64,000 nucleotides of DNA, taken from positions 54,161 through 118,160 of the forward strand of contig CALUPT010000011.1 in NCBI GenBank assembly GCA_944322715.1. The letters are read 5' to 3'. A program made the position numbers and the translations under genes. Below the pieces are notes generated by a model. It worked only from the letters and a program-made list of their open reading frames with translations. It was not told the origin of the DNA and made no database searches. This DNA comes from an uncultured Bacteroidales bacterium (GTDB lineage Bacteria > Bacteroidota > Bacteroidia > Bacteroidales > UBA932). Of this stretch, positions 35,131 through 44,327 are shown one piece after another; the stretch's first letter is position 1; each line of letters opens with the position of its first letter.

Positions 35131-36543
35131 CTACAGAGTTATCTCTTCTCCGGCGTAGAATCTGAGGAGCTGAATGTTCAGCACTGCCATGTATTTTGAC
35201 TGCAGCACCTCCTGCTCGGCGCTCATCAGGTTGTTCTTCTCCGTCAGGAGTTCGACCGTGTTCTTCATCCCGAAATTGAACTGTTCGCTCACAAGGTCAT
35301 AGCTGGCCTGCGTGCTCTTGAGTTTCTCTACGGCCGCCGTGTACTGAAGCTGCGAACTCCATGCATCCAGCCAGAGGTTCTCTATGGTCTTGTACAGTTC
35401 CTTCCTGCTTTCCTGCAGGTCGAGTTCCGATGTCTTCAACTGGAGCCTGGCTTTCTCCACTGCGCTTTTGGTCTGCCTGTTGCTGAAGATAGGCACGTTC
35501 AGTGTCAGCCCGATGGAGTTGTTCCATCCGTTTTTGATCTGTTCGGTAAACGTGAAATCCGTCCCGCTGGTGTGGTTGGTGCCGATGCCTGCGCTCACGG
35601 ACACGGACGGGATGTATCCGGATTTTGCGATGCGGATTGCAAGTTCCGATGCCTCCACATTCAGTTCTCCGGCCTCTATCTCCGGACGGATCCCGAGGGC
35701 TGACTGATAGACCATCTCCTTGTCGGGAAGAGGGGAGAGGACATCCTCGTCTCCGATTTCCGGAAGAAGAAGTTCCATGTCCGCATCCCCCTCGAGTTCG
35801 AGCAGCTGCTTGAGCTGCAGCCTGTAATCCTGCAGTGTCGTCCGTGCAGTCACGAGCTGGTACCTGTCGCTGCTTGCCTGGGCTTCGAGCTGAGCGTAGT
35901 CCGCCCTGGATATGCTTCCGGAAGCAAGAAGCTCCCGGCCTCTTTCAAGCTGGGCCTCGCTGACCTCCAAAGTGTTGCGGTTCACTGCCACAGACTCGTC
36001 CGCGTAGAGTATCTGGACATAGACCTGGGCTATGCTTTCCATGATATTGTTGGCGGTGGAGTTCACATCCAGTTCCGCAATCCTCGAGTCGAGCTCTTCC
36101 TGGCGGATGGTCTTGCGGTTGCGTCCGCCGTTATATACGGTCCACTGAGCGTTGAGACCGTAGTTTCCCGAGTAGCTGGTGTTGGAGTTCGACTGCAGAA
36201 TCTCGGTTCCGCTTACGGTAGCGCTGCTTTCCTGGTATGGACGGTTGATCACGCTGTGGGATGTGGAGAAAGAGAGGCTCGGGAAGAGCGCTCCCTTTGC
36301 CGTCTTGATGTCAACCATGGCATTCTCCACGCCGACCCTGCTCTTTTTCAGAGAGATGTTCTCTTCCAAGGCATATTCCATGCACTTGCGCAGGGTCCAT
36401 GTCCCGGACGTATCGGGCAGTCCGGCTTCAGTTGGGTCTGGAATCCCTACCGTCGCGCTATCCGCCGGTGCGGCTGACAGTGCCGGCAATGAAAAGACGC
36501 ATGCTGCCGTGCAGACGCAGATTAAAGACAGTCCTTTTTTCAT
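35131..36543 (-). CDS. TolC-like outer-membrane efflux protein
   Basis: A 470-residue protein with a signal peptide (about 1-24) and two OEP repeats of long helices (about 50-250 and 265-460), typical of outer-membrane efflux channels. The SGSISRADYAQLEAQ and SEQFNFGMKNTVELLTEKN segments are characteristic. Its start codon overlaps the lon stop by 4 bases, so translation may be coupled to lon. It precedes macA- and macB-like genes, completing a tripartite exporter. Confidence 0.93.
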   Translation of the reverse strand: MKKGLSLICVCTAACVFSLPALSAAPADSATVGIPDPTEAGLPDTSGTWTLRKCMEYALEENISLKKSRVGVENAMVDIKTAKGALFPSLSFSTSHSVINRPYQESSATVSGTEILQSNSNTSYSGNYGLNAQWTVYNGGRNRKTIRQEELDSRIAELDVNSTANNIMESIAQVYVQILYADESVAVNRNTLEVSEAQLERGRELLASGSISRADYAQLEAQASSDRYQLVTARTTLQDYRLQLKQLLELEGDADMELLLPEIGDEDVLSPLPDKEMVYQSALGIRPEIEAGELNVEASELAIRIAKSGYIPSVSVSAGIGTNHTSGTDFTFTEQIKNGWNNSIGLTLNVPIFSNRQTKSAVEKARLQLKTSELDLQESRKELYKTIENLWLDAWSSQLQYTAAVEKLKSTQASYDLVSEQFNFGMKNTVELLTEKNNLMSAEQEVLQSKYMAVLNIQLLRFYAGEEITL

Positions 36544-38969
36544 TTTGAAATTTTTGTAGATGCGTTACCCGGAAATACGAACCCGATCACATCATCGATG
36601 GTGCGGACGTAAACAAACTTCAGGCCTTTCGTGTAGATTTCCTTTATGTCTTCCACATCCTTCCTGTTGTCTTCGGATATGACGATGGTGGAGACCCCGG
36701 CCCTTTTCGCTGCAAGGATCTTCTCCTTGATTCCTCCGACAGGCAGCACCCTGCCCCTGAGGGTCATTTCCCCGGTCATCGCAACCCCGCTGCGGATCTT
36801 TTCCCCCCTGAAGGCAGACGCCATCGAACATACCATGGTGATGCCTGCGGAAGGTCCATCTTTCGGGACGGCGCCTTCCGGCACATGCACGTGGATGTCT
36901 TTCTTTGCGAATTCCCTGGCGGTAATCCCGGCTATCTTCGGATGCGCCTTGATGTACTGGTATGCTATCTGTGCGGATTCCTTCATGACATCACCGAGAT
37001 TCCCTGTCATGCTGAGCAGTCCCTTGCCTTCGCTGACGGAACTTTCGATGAAGAGGATCTCTCCGCCTACCGCTGTCCATGCAAGGCCGGTGACGACTCC
37101 CGGAGCCTCGTTACCTTCCTGCCGGTCGTGGAAACTTATCGGAAGTCCCAGGTATTCCTTGAGGTCCGTCTCCCTGATGCTTTCAGGAAGCTCTTCTTCC
37201 AAGGCGATTTTCTTGGCCGTCACACGGGCCAGCTTGGCTATCTGCTTCTCGAGACCCCTGACGCCGGACTCTCTGGTATATTGCCCGATGATGGCCATGA
37301 TGGTCTTTTTGTCTATCTTCAGCTGACCTTTCTTCAGCCCGTGTTCCTTCAGCTGGCGAGGAAGGAGGTAGTGCCGTGCGATCTCGTATTTCTCTTCTGC
37401 CAGATATCCTGACACGGGGATCATTTCCATCCTGTCCTTCAGCGCCGGCTGTATCGTTGACGTATCATTGGCCGTGGTGATGAACAGCACGTTGGAAAGG
37501 TCGTAGTCTATGTCGAGGTAGTTGTCGTGGAAGGTGGTGTTCTGCTCAGGATCGAGGGCTTCCAGAAGGGCGGAAGACGGGTCGCCCTTGAAGTCGCTGC
37601 TGAGTTTGTCCACCTCATCGAGCACGATCACAGGGTTGGATGTGCCTGCCCTGAGGATCCCGTTCATTATCCTGCCCGGAAGTGCTCCGACGTATGTCTT
37701 GCGGTGTCCGCGGATCTCGCTTTCGTCATGCATTCCTCCGAGGGCTATCCTCACGTACTTCCTGCCGAGGGCGCGCGCGATGGATTTGCCGAGGCTCGTC
37801 TTGCCGACTCCCGGAGGCCCGTACAGACAGAGGATGGGCGACCTCATGTTGCCTTTCAGCTTCAGGACCGCCAGATACTCTATTATCCTGTCCTTCACGG
37901 TGTCCAGCCCGTAGTGGTCCTCGTTCAGCACTTTCTGGGCATTCTTCAGGTCGAGGTTGTCCTGTGACATCTCTCCCCAAGGAAGGTCCAGCATGAACTG
38001 GATATAGTTGTACTGGATGCTGTATTCCGGCGCGCTCGGGTTGTATCTTTCCAGTTTGGCCATCTCCTTCTCGAAGATTTCCTGCACTTCCGCAGACCAT
38101 TTCTTCTCTTCGGCCCTTTTCCGGAACTTCTCGAAATCCTCGGTGTCATCCATGCCGAGTTCCTCCTGGATGGTCCTAAGCTGGTTGTTGAGGTAATATT
38201 CCCTCTGCTGCTGGTCTATCTCGCTCTTGACCTTCTGGTTGATGTCCTGCTTGATTTTCAGCAGCTCTATCTGCGTGTCGAGCACGGCAAGAAGTTTCAT
38301 CGCCCTTGTCTTGAGGTCGGCGTATTCCAGCAGTTCGACCTTGTCGAAGAAGTTGTCCACCTCTATCGTCGTGGCGATGAAATTGACAAGGAACTCGAAA
38401 TTGTCGATCGACTTCAATGCCAGCAGGGCCTCCCTCGGCACGAATGACGAATATTTCAGGATGGTTGTCGCCTTTTCCTTGAGCGACTCTATTATCATCC
38501 TGATGTTGTTGTCATTGCTCTCCGGAACGGTATCGTGCAGATAGTGCACCTTCCCCAGAATGTACGGGTCGTATTCCATGATGGCATCGAGTCCGAATCT
38601 CGTGAATCCCTGCAGTATGGCCGTCAGGGTGCCGTCCGGCATTTCCAGTGTCTTGATGATCTTGGCCACTGTCCCGTAGCCGTACAGGTCCTCTTTCTGG
38701 GGATCCTCCACGGTGACATCCAGTTGCGGCACGGCGCCTATGTATGTGCCGCGCCTCTCCGCGTCTTCTATCAGTTTGATGGATTTCTCCCTTCCTATCG
38801 TGATTGGATAGACCGTGCCTGGGAACAGCACTGCATTTCTCAACGCCAGGATCGGAAGGGAATCGGGCAGCTCGGCCTCGTTCACTTTCATCGTGCCGTC
38901 TCCCTGCAGGACAGGTATGATGCTGACTTCCGCCCCCATCGGAGACAATATTTCTCTGATATCCTTCAT
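36540..38969 (-). CDS. lon: ATP-dependent protease Lon
   Basis: An 809-residue cytoplasmic AAA+ protease. The N-terminal substrate-binding domain (LPILALRNAVLFPGTVYPI) and coiled-coil region are followed by the ATPase with Walker A GPPGVGKTSLGKS and the C-terminal protease with the catalytic Ser in KDGPSAGITM and the Lys downstream. An N-terminal extension of about 30 residues before the LON domain is usual in Bacteroidetes. An inverted repeat with 9-bp spacing lies 42 bases upstream and may control expression. The stop overlaps the tolC-like start. Confidence 0.97.
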   Translation of the reverse strand: MKDIREILSPMGAEVSIIPVLQGDGTMKVNEAELPDSLPILALRNAVLFPGTVYPITIGREKSIKLIEDAERRGTYIGAVPQLDVTVEDPQKEDLYGYGTVAKIIKTLEMPDGTLTAILQGFTRFGLDAIMEYDPYILGKVHYLHDTVPESNDNNIRMIIESLKEKATTILKYSSFVPREALLALKSIDNFEFLVNFIATTIEVDNFFDKVELLEYADLKTRAMKLLAVLDTQIELLKIKQDINQKVKSEIDQQQREYYLNNQLRTIQEELGMDDTEDFEKFRKRAEEKKWSAEVQEIFEKEMAKLERYNPSAPEYSIQYNYIQFMLDLPWGEMSQDNLDLKNAQKVLNEDHYGLDTVKDRIIEYLAVLKLKGNMRSPILCLYGPPGVGKTSLGKSIARALGRKYVRIALGGMHDESEIRGHRKTYVGALPGRIMNGILRAGTSNPVIVLDEVDKLSSDFKGDPSSALLEALDPEQNTTFHDNYLDIDYDLSNVLFITTANDTSTIQPALKDRMEMIPVSGYLAEEKYEIARHYLLPRQLKEHGLKKGQLKIDKKTIMAIIGQYTRESGVRGLEKQIAKLARVTAKKIALEEELPESIRETDLKEYLGLPISFHDRQEGNEAPGVVTGLAWTAVGGEILFIESSVSEGKGLLSMTGNLGDVMKESAQIAYQYIKAHPKIAGITAREFAKKDIHVHVPEGAVPKDGPSAGITMVCSMASAFRGEKIRSGVAMTGEMTLRGRVLPVGGIKEKILAAKRAGVSTIVISEDNRKDVEDIKEIYTKGLKFVYVRTIDDVIGFVFPGNASTKISK

Positions 38970-39010
38970 ATATACCTTATATATTATATAACATTGAGGC
39001 CTGACTTCAG

Positions 39011-39039
39011 GGCACTTCTGCCAATTTGTCAGAAGTGCC
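39011..39039. promoter_or_regulatory. Candidate operator: 10-bp inverted repeat with 9-bp spacer upstream of lon
   Basis: GGCACTTCTG (39011-39020) and CAGAAGTGCC (39030-39039) are perfect inverted arms with the 9-base spacer CCAATTTGT. Arm length and spacing match the geometry of the CIRCE heat-shock operator but not its sequence. On the minus strand the centre reads TGACA-AAT-TGGCA. A smaller palindrome CCTGACTTCAGG abuts it at 39000-39011. It sits between the divergent lon and HU genes. Confidence 0.5.
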
Positions 39040-39158
39040 GTCTTTCAGAACCGGAGCGCATATCAGGTCAATCTTTGTGCCATAGCGGAAAATGCGGTTC
39101 AAAAATGTCTGGAACCGTCCAGAATGCATTTATTTGCGGAAAAAACGCTGAAAAAATA

Positions 39159-39188
39159 TTGCAACTCAAAAAAAGATGTCTATCTTTG
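39159..39188 (+). promoter_or_regulatory. Promoter of the HU gene
   Basis: TTG at 39159-39161, 19 nt, then TATCTTTG at 39181-39188, a near-perfect Bacteroidetes promoter. The leader is about 40 nt and AT-rich. Confidence 0.87.
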
Positions 39189-39234
39189 CACGGTTGTATT
39201 GGTTTTTAATATTTTTGTTAAAAAATTGATAATT

Positions 39235-39510
39235 ATGACAAAGGCAGAAATTGTAAACGAGATTGCCAAGTCGGTCAATGTCGACAAGACCACTGTCCAG
39301 GCAGTTGTGGATGAATTTACCAAGTGTGTCAAGGATTCACTTGCAAAGGGCAATCCGGTGTATATCCGCGGATTCGGCAGTTTCATCATCAAGCACCGTG
39401 CAGAGAAGGCTGCAAGGAACATCACCAAGAACACGACCATGACTATTCCGGCTCACGATGTGCCTGCTTTCAAACCGGCAAAGGTTTTCGTGAACGTAGT
39501 TAAAAAATAA
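39235..39510 (+). CDS. HU family DNA-binding protein
   Basis: A 91-residue nucleoid protein. It has MTKAEIVNEIAKSVNVDKTT, the conserved GNPVYIRGFGSF core and RNITKNTTMTIPAHDVPAFKPAK, the DNA-binding arm with its Pro. The ATG at 39235 is correct; the frame extends upstream through the promoter, which would not be transcribed. The gene lies just before the COX24-like mini-protein, 17 bases away. Confidence 0.96.
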   Translation: MTKAEIVNEIAKSVNVDKTTVQAVVDEFTKCVKDSLAKGNPVYIRGFGSFIIKHRAEKAARNITKNTTMTIPAHDVPAFKPAKVFVNVVKK

Positions 39511-39527
39511 TCTAAAATTTCCCAATT

Positions 39528-39620
39528 ATGCCAAGCGGTAAAAAAAGAAAGAGACATAAGATGGCGACGCACAAGCGTAAGAAACGCTTGCGCAAGAACA
39601 GACACAAGAAGAGAAAGTAG
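39528..39620 (+). CDS. 30-residue Lys/Arg-rich protein, COX24/mS38-like (AURKAIP1 family)
   Basis: A very short gene encoding 30 residues, about two thirds Lys, Arg or His, beginning MPSGKKRKRHKMATHKRKKR and ending NRHKKRK. The pattern of KRKKRLRKNRHKK resembles the COX24_C/DUF1713 domain of mitochondrial ribosomal protein mS38, which also occurs as tiny proteins in Bacteroidetes. A ribosome-associated role is therefore likely. It is placed 17 bases after HU and is followed by a clear terminator, so HU and this gene form one transcript. The ATG is followed by a clean frame to TAG. Confidence 0.75.
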   Translation: MPSGKKRKRHKMATHKRKKRLRKNRHKKRK

Positions 39621-39654
39621 TTCCGTGTCTGCCATTTTAGCAGTCTGCTGATTG

Positions 39655-39690
39655 AGAAGGGCTGGCCGGTGGTCAGCCTTTCTGTTTTTG
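39655..39690 (+). terminator. Rho-independent terminator after HU and the mini-protein
   Basis: AGAAGGGCTG (39655-39664) pairs with CAGCCTTTCT (39674-39683) over 10 bp including one G-U pair, with a 9-nt loop, followed by GTTTTTG. Confidence 0.85.
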
Positions 39691-39715
39691 AAGTCTTATA
39701 ATGTTAATTTCCTGA

Positions 39716-41272
39716 ATGGAAGCTGTAAAAGATCTTATCGTTGATGCCAATGCGGTCGAAGTTTCGATAGCCCTGATGGAGAATCATCGTCTTATCGAAC
39801 TCAACCGGGAGTCAAGTCAGGGACACGGTTTTGCAGTCGGAGATGTATATCTCGGCAAGGTGAAGAAGATTCTTCCGTCCCTGAATGCGGCCTTCGTGGA
39901 CATCGGTGACGAAAAGGAGGCTTTCGTACATTATCTCGACCTGGGCCTGTATTTCAAGGCTTTCGATGAATTCGTGAAGAGGAGCAATCCCAATTCTGAT
40001 CTGAAGGGGATCTACTCGCACATCAAGATAGGCCCGGCGCTGGAGAAGGAGGGGAGGATAGAGAATGTCCTTTCTCCCGGACAGATGATAATAGTGCAGA
40101 TAGTGAAGGAGCCGATTTCCACAAAAGGATCCAGACTTACTGCGGAAATTTCATTAGCAGGACGCAACATTGTACTGCTCCCTTTTGCGGAAAAGGTGAG
40201 CGTCTCCCAGAAGATCTCTTCGAAGGAAGAGAAAAGAAGGCTTGAAACGCTTGTAAGGAATATTCTCCCGAAAAATTACGGGGCAATCATCCGCACTGCG
40301 GCCGAAGGCAAGAATGCGGCGGTATTGGATGCGGAGATCATGACGCTCGTACGGAAATGGGAGGATTCCTGGAAGAAACTTGCACGTTCGAAGAATGTCC
40401 AGCTGCTGTTTACCGAATACAGCAAGACCACCACGATCCTCCGGGATCTCCTGAACGATTCGTTCTCTAATATCTATGTCAATGATGAGAATGTCTACGA
40501 GGAGATACGCCGGTACATTTCGCTCATTTCTCCCGAGCAGGAGAAGATAGTGAAGCATTACAGGGATTCCCAGCCGATTTTCGACCATTTCGAGGTCACG
40601 AGGCAGATCAAGAGTTCTTTCGGGAAGGTGGTCCCTATCAGACAGGGGGCATATCTTGTGATCGAGCATACGGAAGCCCTGCATGTGATTGATGTCAACA
40701 GCGGTACGCGCTCCAAGAACAAGGAACAGGAGCAGAACACCTACGATGTCAACTGTTATGCCGCCGAGGAGATTGCGCGGCAGCTCAGACTCAGGGATAT
40801 GGGCGGAATCGTGATAGTCGATTTCATAGACATGGAGTCCAACGAGCACCGCAACATGCTCTACAAGCACATGCAGGAACTGATGCAGAATGACAGAGCC
40901 AAGCATAATGTGCTGCCGCTCACCAAGTTCGGACTGATGCAGATTACCCGGCAGAGGGTAAGGCCGGCAACCGAGATCAACACCACGGAAGTGTGTCCGG
41001 TATGTCACGGCACCGGAAAGATATCTTCAAGCGTCGTCATTGATGAAGCCATAGAGAGGAGGCTCTCGTATTATGTCAGGGAGAAGGGGCTCAAGACACT
41101 GGTCCTGAAGACCAGTCCGATACTCGGAGCATATCTCTGCAAGGGGATTTTCTCTATCCTGCATAAATGGAAGAGCAAGTACAAATGCAAGATCAGACTT
41201 GTCGAAGTCACGGACTTCACGGTCCTGCAGAATGAATTCTACACTGACAAGGGGGACAGGCTGGACAGCTAG
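39716..41272 (+). CDS. rng: Ribonuclease E/G family endoribonuclease
   Basis: A 518-residue RNase G-type enzyme. The S1 RNA-binding region (about residues 35-125) is followed by the catalytic core with the metal-binding Asp in HVIDVNSGTRSK and DMGGIVIVDFIDM. The zinc-link is C-P-V-C-H-G-T-G-K. There is no long degradosome scaffold tail, so it fits RNase G rather than E. It has roles in 16S rRNA 5' maturation and mRNA decay. It lies after the HU/mini-protein terminator and its stop overlaps that of the convergent pseudouridine synthase by 4 bases. Confidence 0.94.
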   Translation: MEAVKDLIVDANAVEVSIALMENHRLIELNRESSQGHGFAVGDVYLGKVKKILPSLNAAFVDIGDEKEAFVHYLDLGLYFKAFDEFVKRSNPNSDLKGIYSHIKIGPALEKEGRIENVLSPGQMIIVQIVKEPISTKGSRLTAEISLAGRNIVLLPFAEKVSVSQKISSKEEKRRLETLVRNILPKNYGAIIRTAAEGKNAAVLDAEIMTLVRKWEDSWKKLARSKNVQLLFTEYSKTTTILRDLLNDSFSNIYVNDENVYEEIRRYISLISPEQEKIVKHYRDSQPIFDHFEVTRQIKSSFGKVVPIRQGAYLVIEHTEALHVIDVNSGTRSKNKEQEQNTYDVNCYAAEEIARQLRLRDMGGIVIVDFIDMESNEHRNMLYKHMQELMQNDRAKHNVLPLTKFGLMQITRQRVRPATEINTTEVCPVCHGTGKISSSVVIDEAIERRLSYYVREKGLKTLVLKTSPILGAYLCKGIFSILHKWKSKYKCKIRLVEVTDFTVLQNEFYTDKGDRLDS

Positions 41273-42807
41273 TCCCCCTTTTTGCAGGCCGTCATCCGCA
41301 GGAAATCCGGTTCCCCGTCCGTGAATTCCATTTCCTCCCCTGTGACAGGATGTCTGAAACGGATGCTTTCCGCATGGAGACAGAGACGGCGGTAATACGG
41401 GCCTCCGTAGAGCAGATCCCCGAGAACGGGGCAGCCGAGACCGGTGGCGGCATGTACCCTGATCTGGTGCGTCCTCCCGGTAAGCGGACGGAATTCCACC
41501 TCGGCAAGATGTGTCCCGGAAGGACCTTCCATGACTTCCCTTACTGTATATCCGGTGATTGCGCGTTTCCCGTAAATGCTGTCGGCTATCTGGCGCGGCC
41601 TGTCCCGGATGTCGGGACGCAACGGAATGTCTATCGTTCCGCTGTCTCCTTTCCGGAGCCCTGTCCTGTTCTCCACGATGGCGGTGTATGTCTTGTCCAC
41701 CATCCGCTCCTCGAACTGCCGGCGCAGGCAGGACTGCGCCCTGAGGGTCTTTGCGACAAGCAGCACCCCGGATGTGTCCATGTCGAGACGGTGGACCTGG
41801 AAACAGGGTCCGGGAAGTCTCTCGATAAGGGATTTCTGTCCGTCCCTGCCCGGTACGCACAGCATTCCCGCAGGTTTCGAGACCGCCATGATGGAGTCAT
41901 CCTGCCAGAGTATTTCCGGCACGGTGGCATCATCGAAGTCATACGGATTGTCCGTATCCACTCCTGTCAGCATCCATCTGAGCAGGGGACCGCACTTGCC
42001 GCTGCAGGATGGATAGAACCGTCCCTTTTCCCTGACGGCGCCGTCCTTCCCCTTGCAGGTGCCGTTATCCGCATTTTCACCGCAGTACCAGAATTCTCCC
42101 ATCGCGACCGGTTTCAGTGAATGCGAGAGTGCATAATGCAGCAGTTTCGGTGCGGCGCAGTCGCCAGTACCTCCGGGAGGGACCAGCCCCTTGTCTGCAA
42201 ATATGTCGAGAACGCTCTTTTCTTCGCCTTTTCCGTTTGTCACGACATATTGCCTGAACAGCCATTCCTGCAACTCCTCCGACATCCTGTTCCTCTTTTC
42301 CTTAAGCTGCATGATCCTTTCATCGGCGGGAGGCATCCCGGGCATCGCGGACAGCCTTCCGATTTCATCCGTGATTGCGCTTATCTTCCTTTCTTCATTT
42401 TTGAAATGTCCGTCAGGGTCGAGAATGTCGAAAACGGGGGGAACGAATCCCGGCAGCATGTTGTGTCCTCCGGCGTTGCCGGAAAATGCAGCCAGGTAGA
42501 AGATGTCATCTTCCCCGCAGAGGGGACTGTTTCCGGGAAGCCTGTGCAGCAGGTTCCTGTCTGCCTGCATCCCATGTCTGTCCTTCCCGGAGGATGCACC
42601 GGATGCCTTTCCTGCACGGACTACCAGAACCCCGAGCATCTTCCCTTCGGAAAAGATTTCTTTCAGCCTGCCGTCAGAGTCGATATGTCCTGTCAGCCGG
42701 GCCGCAGCTTCCCTCACCGTCCTGTGGGGGAAATAGCGGAAAGGCCAGGTGAACCTTTCAGGCAGGGATGTTTCCTGTCCGGATGTGACGGACCCGTTAC
42801 GGTTCAT
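41269..42807 (-). CDS. RluA family pseudouridine synthase with long N-terminal extension
   Basis: A 512-residue protein. The C-terminal half (about residues 285-505) is an RluA-type synthase with FQVHRLDMDTSGVLLVAKT (catalytic Asp) and LTGRTHQIRVH. The first about 280 residues contain no S4 domain; they include a helical charged segment (about 140-180) and several Cys residues near 215-265 (YCGENADNGTC, YPSCSGKCG). This long form is known in other RluA-family members of Bacteroidetes and gammaproteobacteria, but the extension's role is unknown. The stop overlaps rng by 4 bases and the start overlaps the antiporter gene by 11. Confidence 0.85.
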   Translation of the reverse strand: MNRNGSVTSGQETSLPERFTWPFRYFPHRTVREAAARLTGHIDSDGRLKEIFSEGKMLGVLVVRAGKASGASSGKDRHGMQADRNLLHRLPGNSPLCGEDDIFYLAAFSGNAGGHNMLPGFVPPVFDILDPDGHFKNEERKISAITDEIGRLSAMPGMPPADERIMQLKEKRNRMSEELQEWLFRQYVVTNGKGEEKSVLDIFADKGLVPPGGTGDCAAPKLLHYALSHSLKPVAMGEFWYCGENADNGTCKGKDGAVREKGRFYPSCSGKCGPLLRWMLTGVDTDNPYDFDDATVPEILWQDDSIMAVSKPAGMLCVPGRDGQKSLIERLPGPCFQVHRLDMDTSGVLLVAKTLRAQSCLRRQFEERMVDKTYTAIVENRTGLRKGDSGTIDIPLRPDIRDRPRQIADSIYGKRAITGYTVREVMEGPSGTHLAEVEFRPLTGRTHQIRVHAATGLGCPVLGDLLYGGPYYRRLCLHAESIRFRHPVTGEEMEFTDGEPDFLRMTACKKGD

Positions 42808-44272
42808 CGTTGTCTGAAATTATCAGCAGCCGGTCTCCCTCCTTCAGCTTGACCCTGCCGTTCGGCACTATGAACCTGTCATCCCTCTTTATCATCATGA
42901 CTAACATCCCATCCGGAAGTTTCAGCTCCTTGAGGGTGTCTCCGTGGACAAGGGAGTCTGCGGAGAGGGTGATTTCGACGAGTTTCCCGGCTTCTTCCGG
43001 TATTTCCACCCCGAATTTGTCATCCTCTTCCGGAGCAGGTTCGTTGAGTTTCAGCCAGGATGCGACGGCAGGTATGGATGACCCCTGGATCACGAGCGAA
43101 AGCAGGGTGATGAAGAATACGATGTTGAATATCTGGTCGGATCCCGGTATGTTGTCCACTACGGGGTATGTGGCGAAGATTATCGGCACTGCCCCGCGCA
43201 GTCCCACCCATGAGATGAATACCTTTGATCTGAAATTGACTTTGCGGAACGGAAGCAGCGACAGGAACACGCTTGCCGGTCTGGCGATGAGAATCATGAA
43301 TATTCCGATCAGCAGGGCCATCGGGGCGAGTTTCATCATGTCGGAAGGATTGACCAGAAGGCCCAGCGTGAGGAACATCCCGATCTGCATCAGCCATGTC
43401 ATGCTGTCGAGAAAGGATGATATCTGGCTTCTGCAGGTTATCTTGTGGTTGCCGATGATTATGCCTGCAATGTAGACTGCAAGGTATCCGTTGCCGTTGA
43501 GGAATCCGGTTATTGAGAACGTGAAGAAGACGATGCTCAGCAGCATTATGGCATAGAGCGGGGTGTTCTTGAGGTTCACCTTGTTGATTATCCATACGGA
43601 TGCGAATCCCATGAGGACTCCTGTCGCGGCGCCGATGCCGAACTGCTGCATAAGGATCCACAATGCCTCCCCGATCAGATGCCATGCGCCCAGGTCGGCC
43701 CCGGGCTGCGAGACTTCACCCGCAATCTGGATAAGCATTATGGTGAGTATGTATGCCATGGGGTCGTTGCTCCCGCTCTCCAGCTCGAGTGTCGGCTTCA
43801 GATTGTATTTCAGATGTATGTTCTTGCCCCGCAGCAGGTTGAATACGGCGGCGGAGTCCGTGGATGACATTGTCGCCGCCAGAAGGAAGCATGTCACGAA
43901 CGGCAGGGCGAAAGGCACCTGGTCCCAGCACGACAGGGCATAAATGAAAAGTCCCGTAAAGGCGGTTGTCAGAATGACTCCGACTGTGGAAAGCACGAGG
44001 CCGGGAGCGAGAACCGGGCTGATCTCGTGAATCTTTGTCTCCATGCCTCCTGTGAAGAGGATGACGCAGAGGGCCGCCATGCCCACGAACTGGGCCTGCC
44101 GCACATTGTTGAATTCCAGTCCGAGCCCATCGCTCCCGAAAAGCATTCCGGCAAGCAGGAAAAGCAGGAGTACGGGAAGTCCGAACCTGTATCCGGCCTT
44201 GCTGATGAGTATGCTGACGAATATGAGTATCGAACCCAAGAACAGCAGGTTTTCTGATGTGAAATATATCAT
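42797..44272 (-). CDS. Potassium/proton antiporter, CPA1 family (NhaP2/CvrA-like)
   Basis: A 491-residue inner-membrane antiporter. About twelve hydrophobic segments contain the exchanger signatures (LFTGGMETKI, SSTDSAAVFNLL and LESGSNDPMAY, with conserved Asp residues). The C-terminal about 80 residues form a TrkA-C (RCK_C) domain (LKELKLPDGMLVMMIKRDD). This architecture fits YcgO/NhaP2-type K+(Na+)/H+ antiporters. Co-directional with Nth upstream and the pseudouridine synthase downstream, with an 11-base overlap to the latter. Confidence 0.91.
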   Translation of the reverse strand: MIYFTSENLLFLGSILIFVSILISKAGYRFGLPVLLLFLLAGMLFGSDGLGLEFNNVRQAQFVGMAALCVILFTGGMETKIHEISPVLAPGLVLSTVGVILTTAFTGLFIYALSCWDQVPFALPFVTCFLLAATMSSTDSAAVFNLLRGKNIHLKYNLKPTLELESGSNDPMAYILTIMLIQIAGEVSQPGADLGAWHLIGEALWILMQQFGIGAATGVLMGFASVWIINKVNLKNTPLYAIMLLSIVFFTFSITGFLNGNGYLAVYIAGIIIGNHKITCRSQISSFLDSMTWLMQIGMFLTLGLLVNPSDMMKLAPMALLIGIFMILIARPASVFLSLLPFRKVNFRSKVFISWVGLRGAVPIIFATYPVVDNIPGSDQIFNIVFFITLLSLVIQGSSIPAVASWLKLNEPAPEEDDKFGVEIPEEAGKLVEITLSADSLVHGDTLKELKLPDGMLVMMIKRDDRFIVPNGRVKLKEGDRLLIISDNDEP

Positions 44273-44327
44273 AAGTCTCCTTTTGTTGTCGCGGCTGCTG
44301 CCGCATGTCCATGAAACCGGATATGCC

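Noticed and set aside
33771..35165. 464-codon plus-strand frame
   Set aside because: Antisense to the macA-like gene; composition reflects the complementary strand only.
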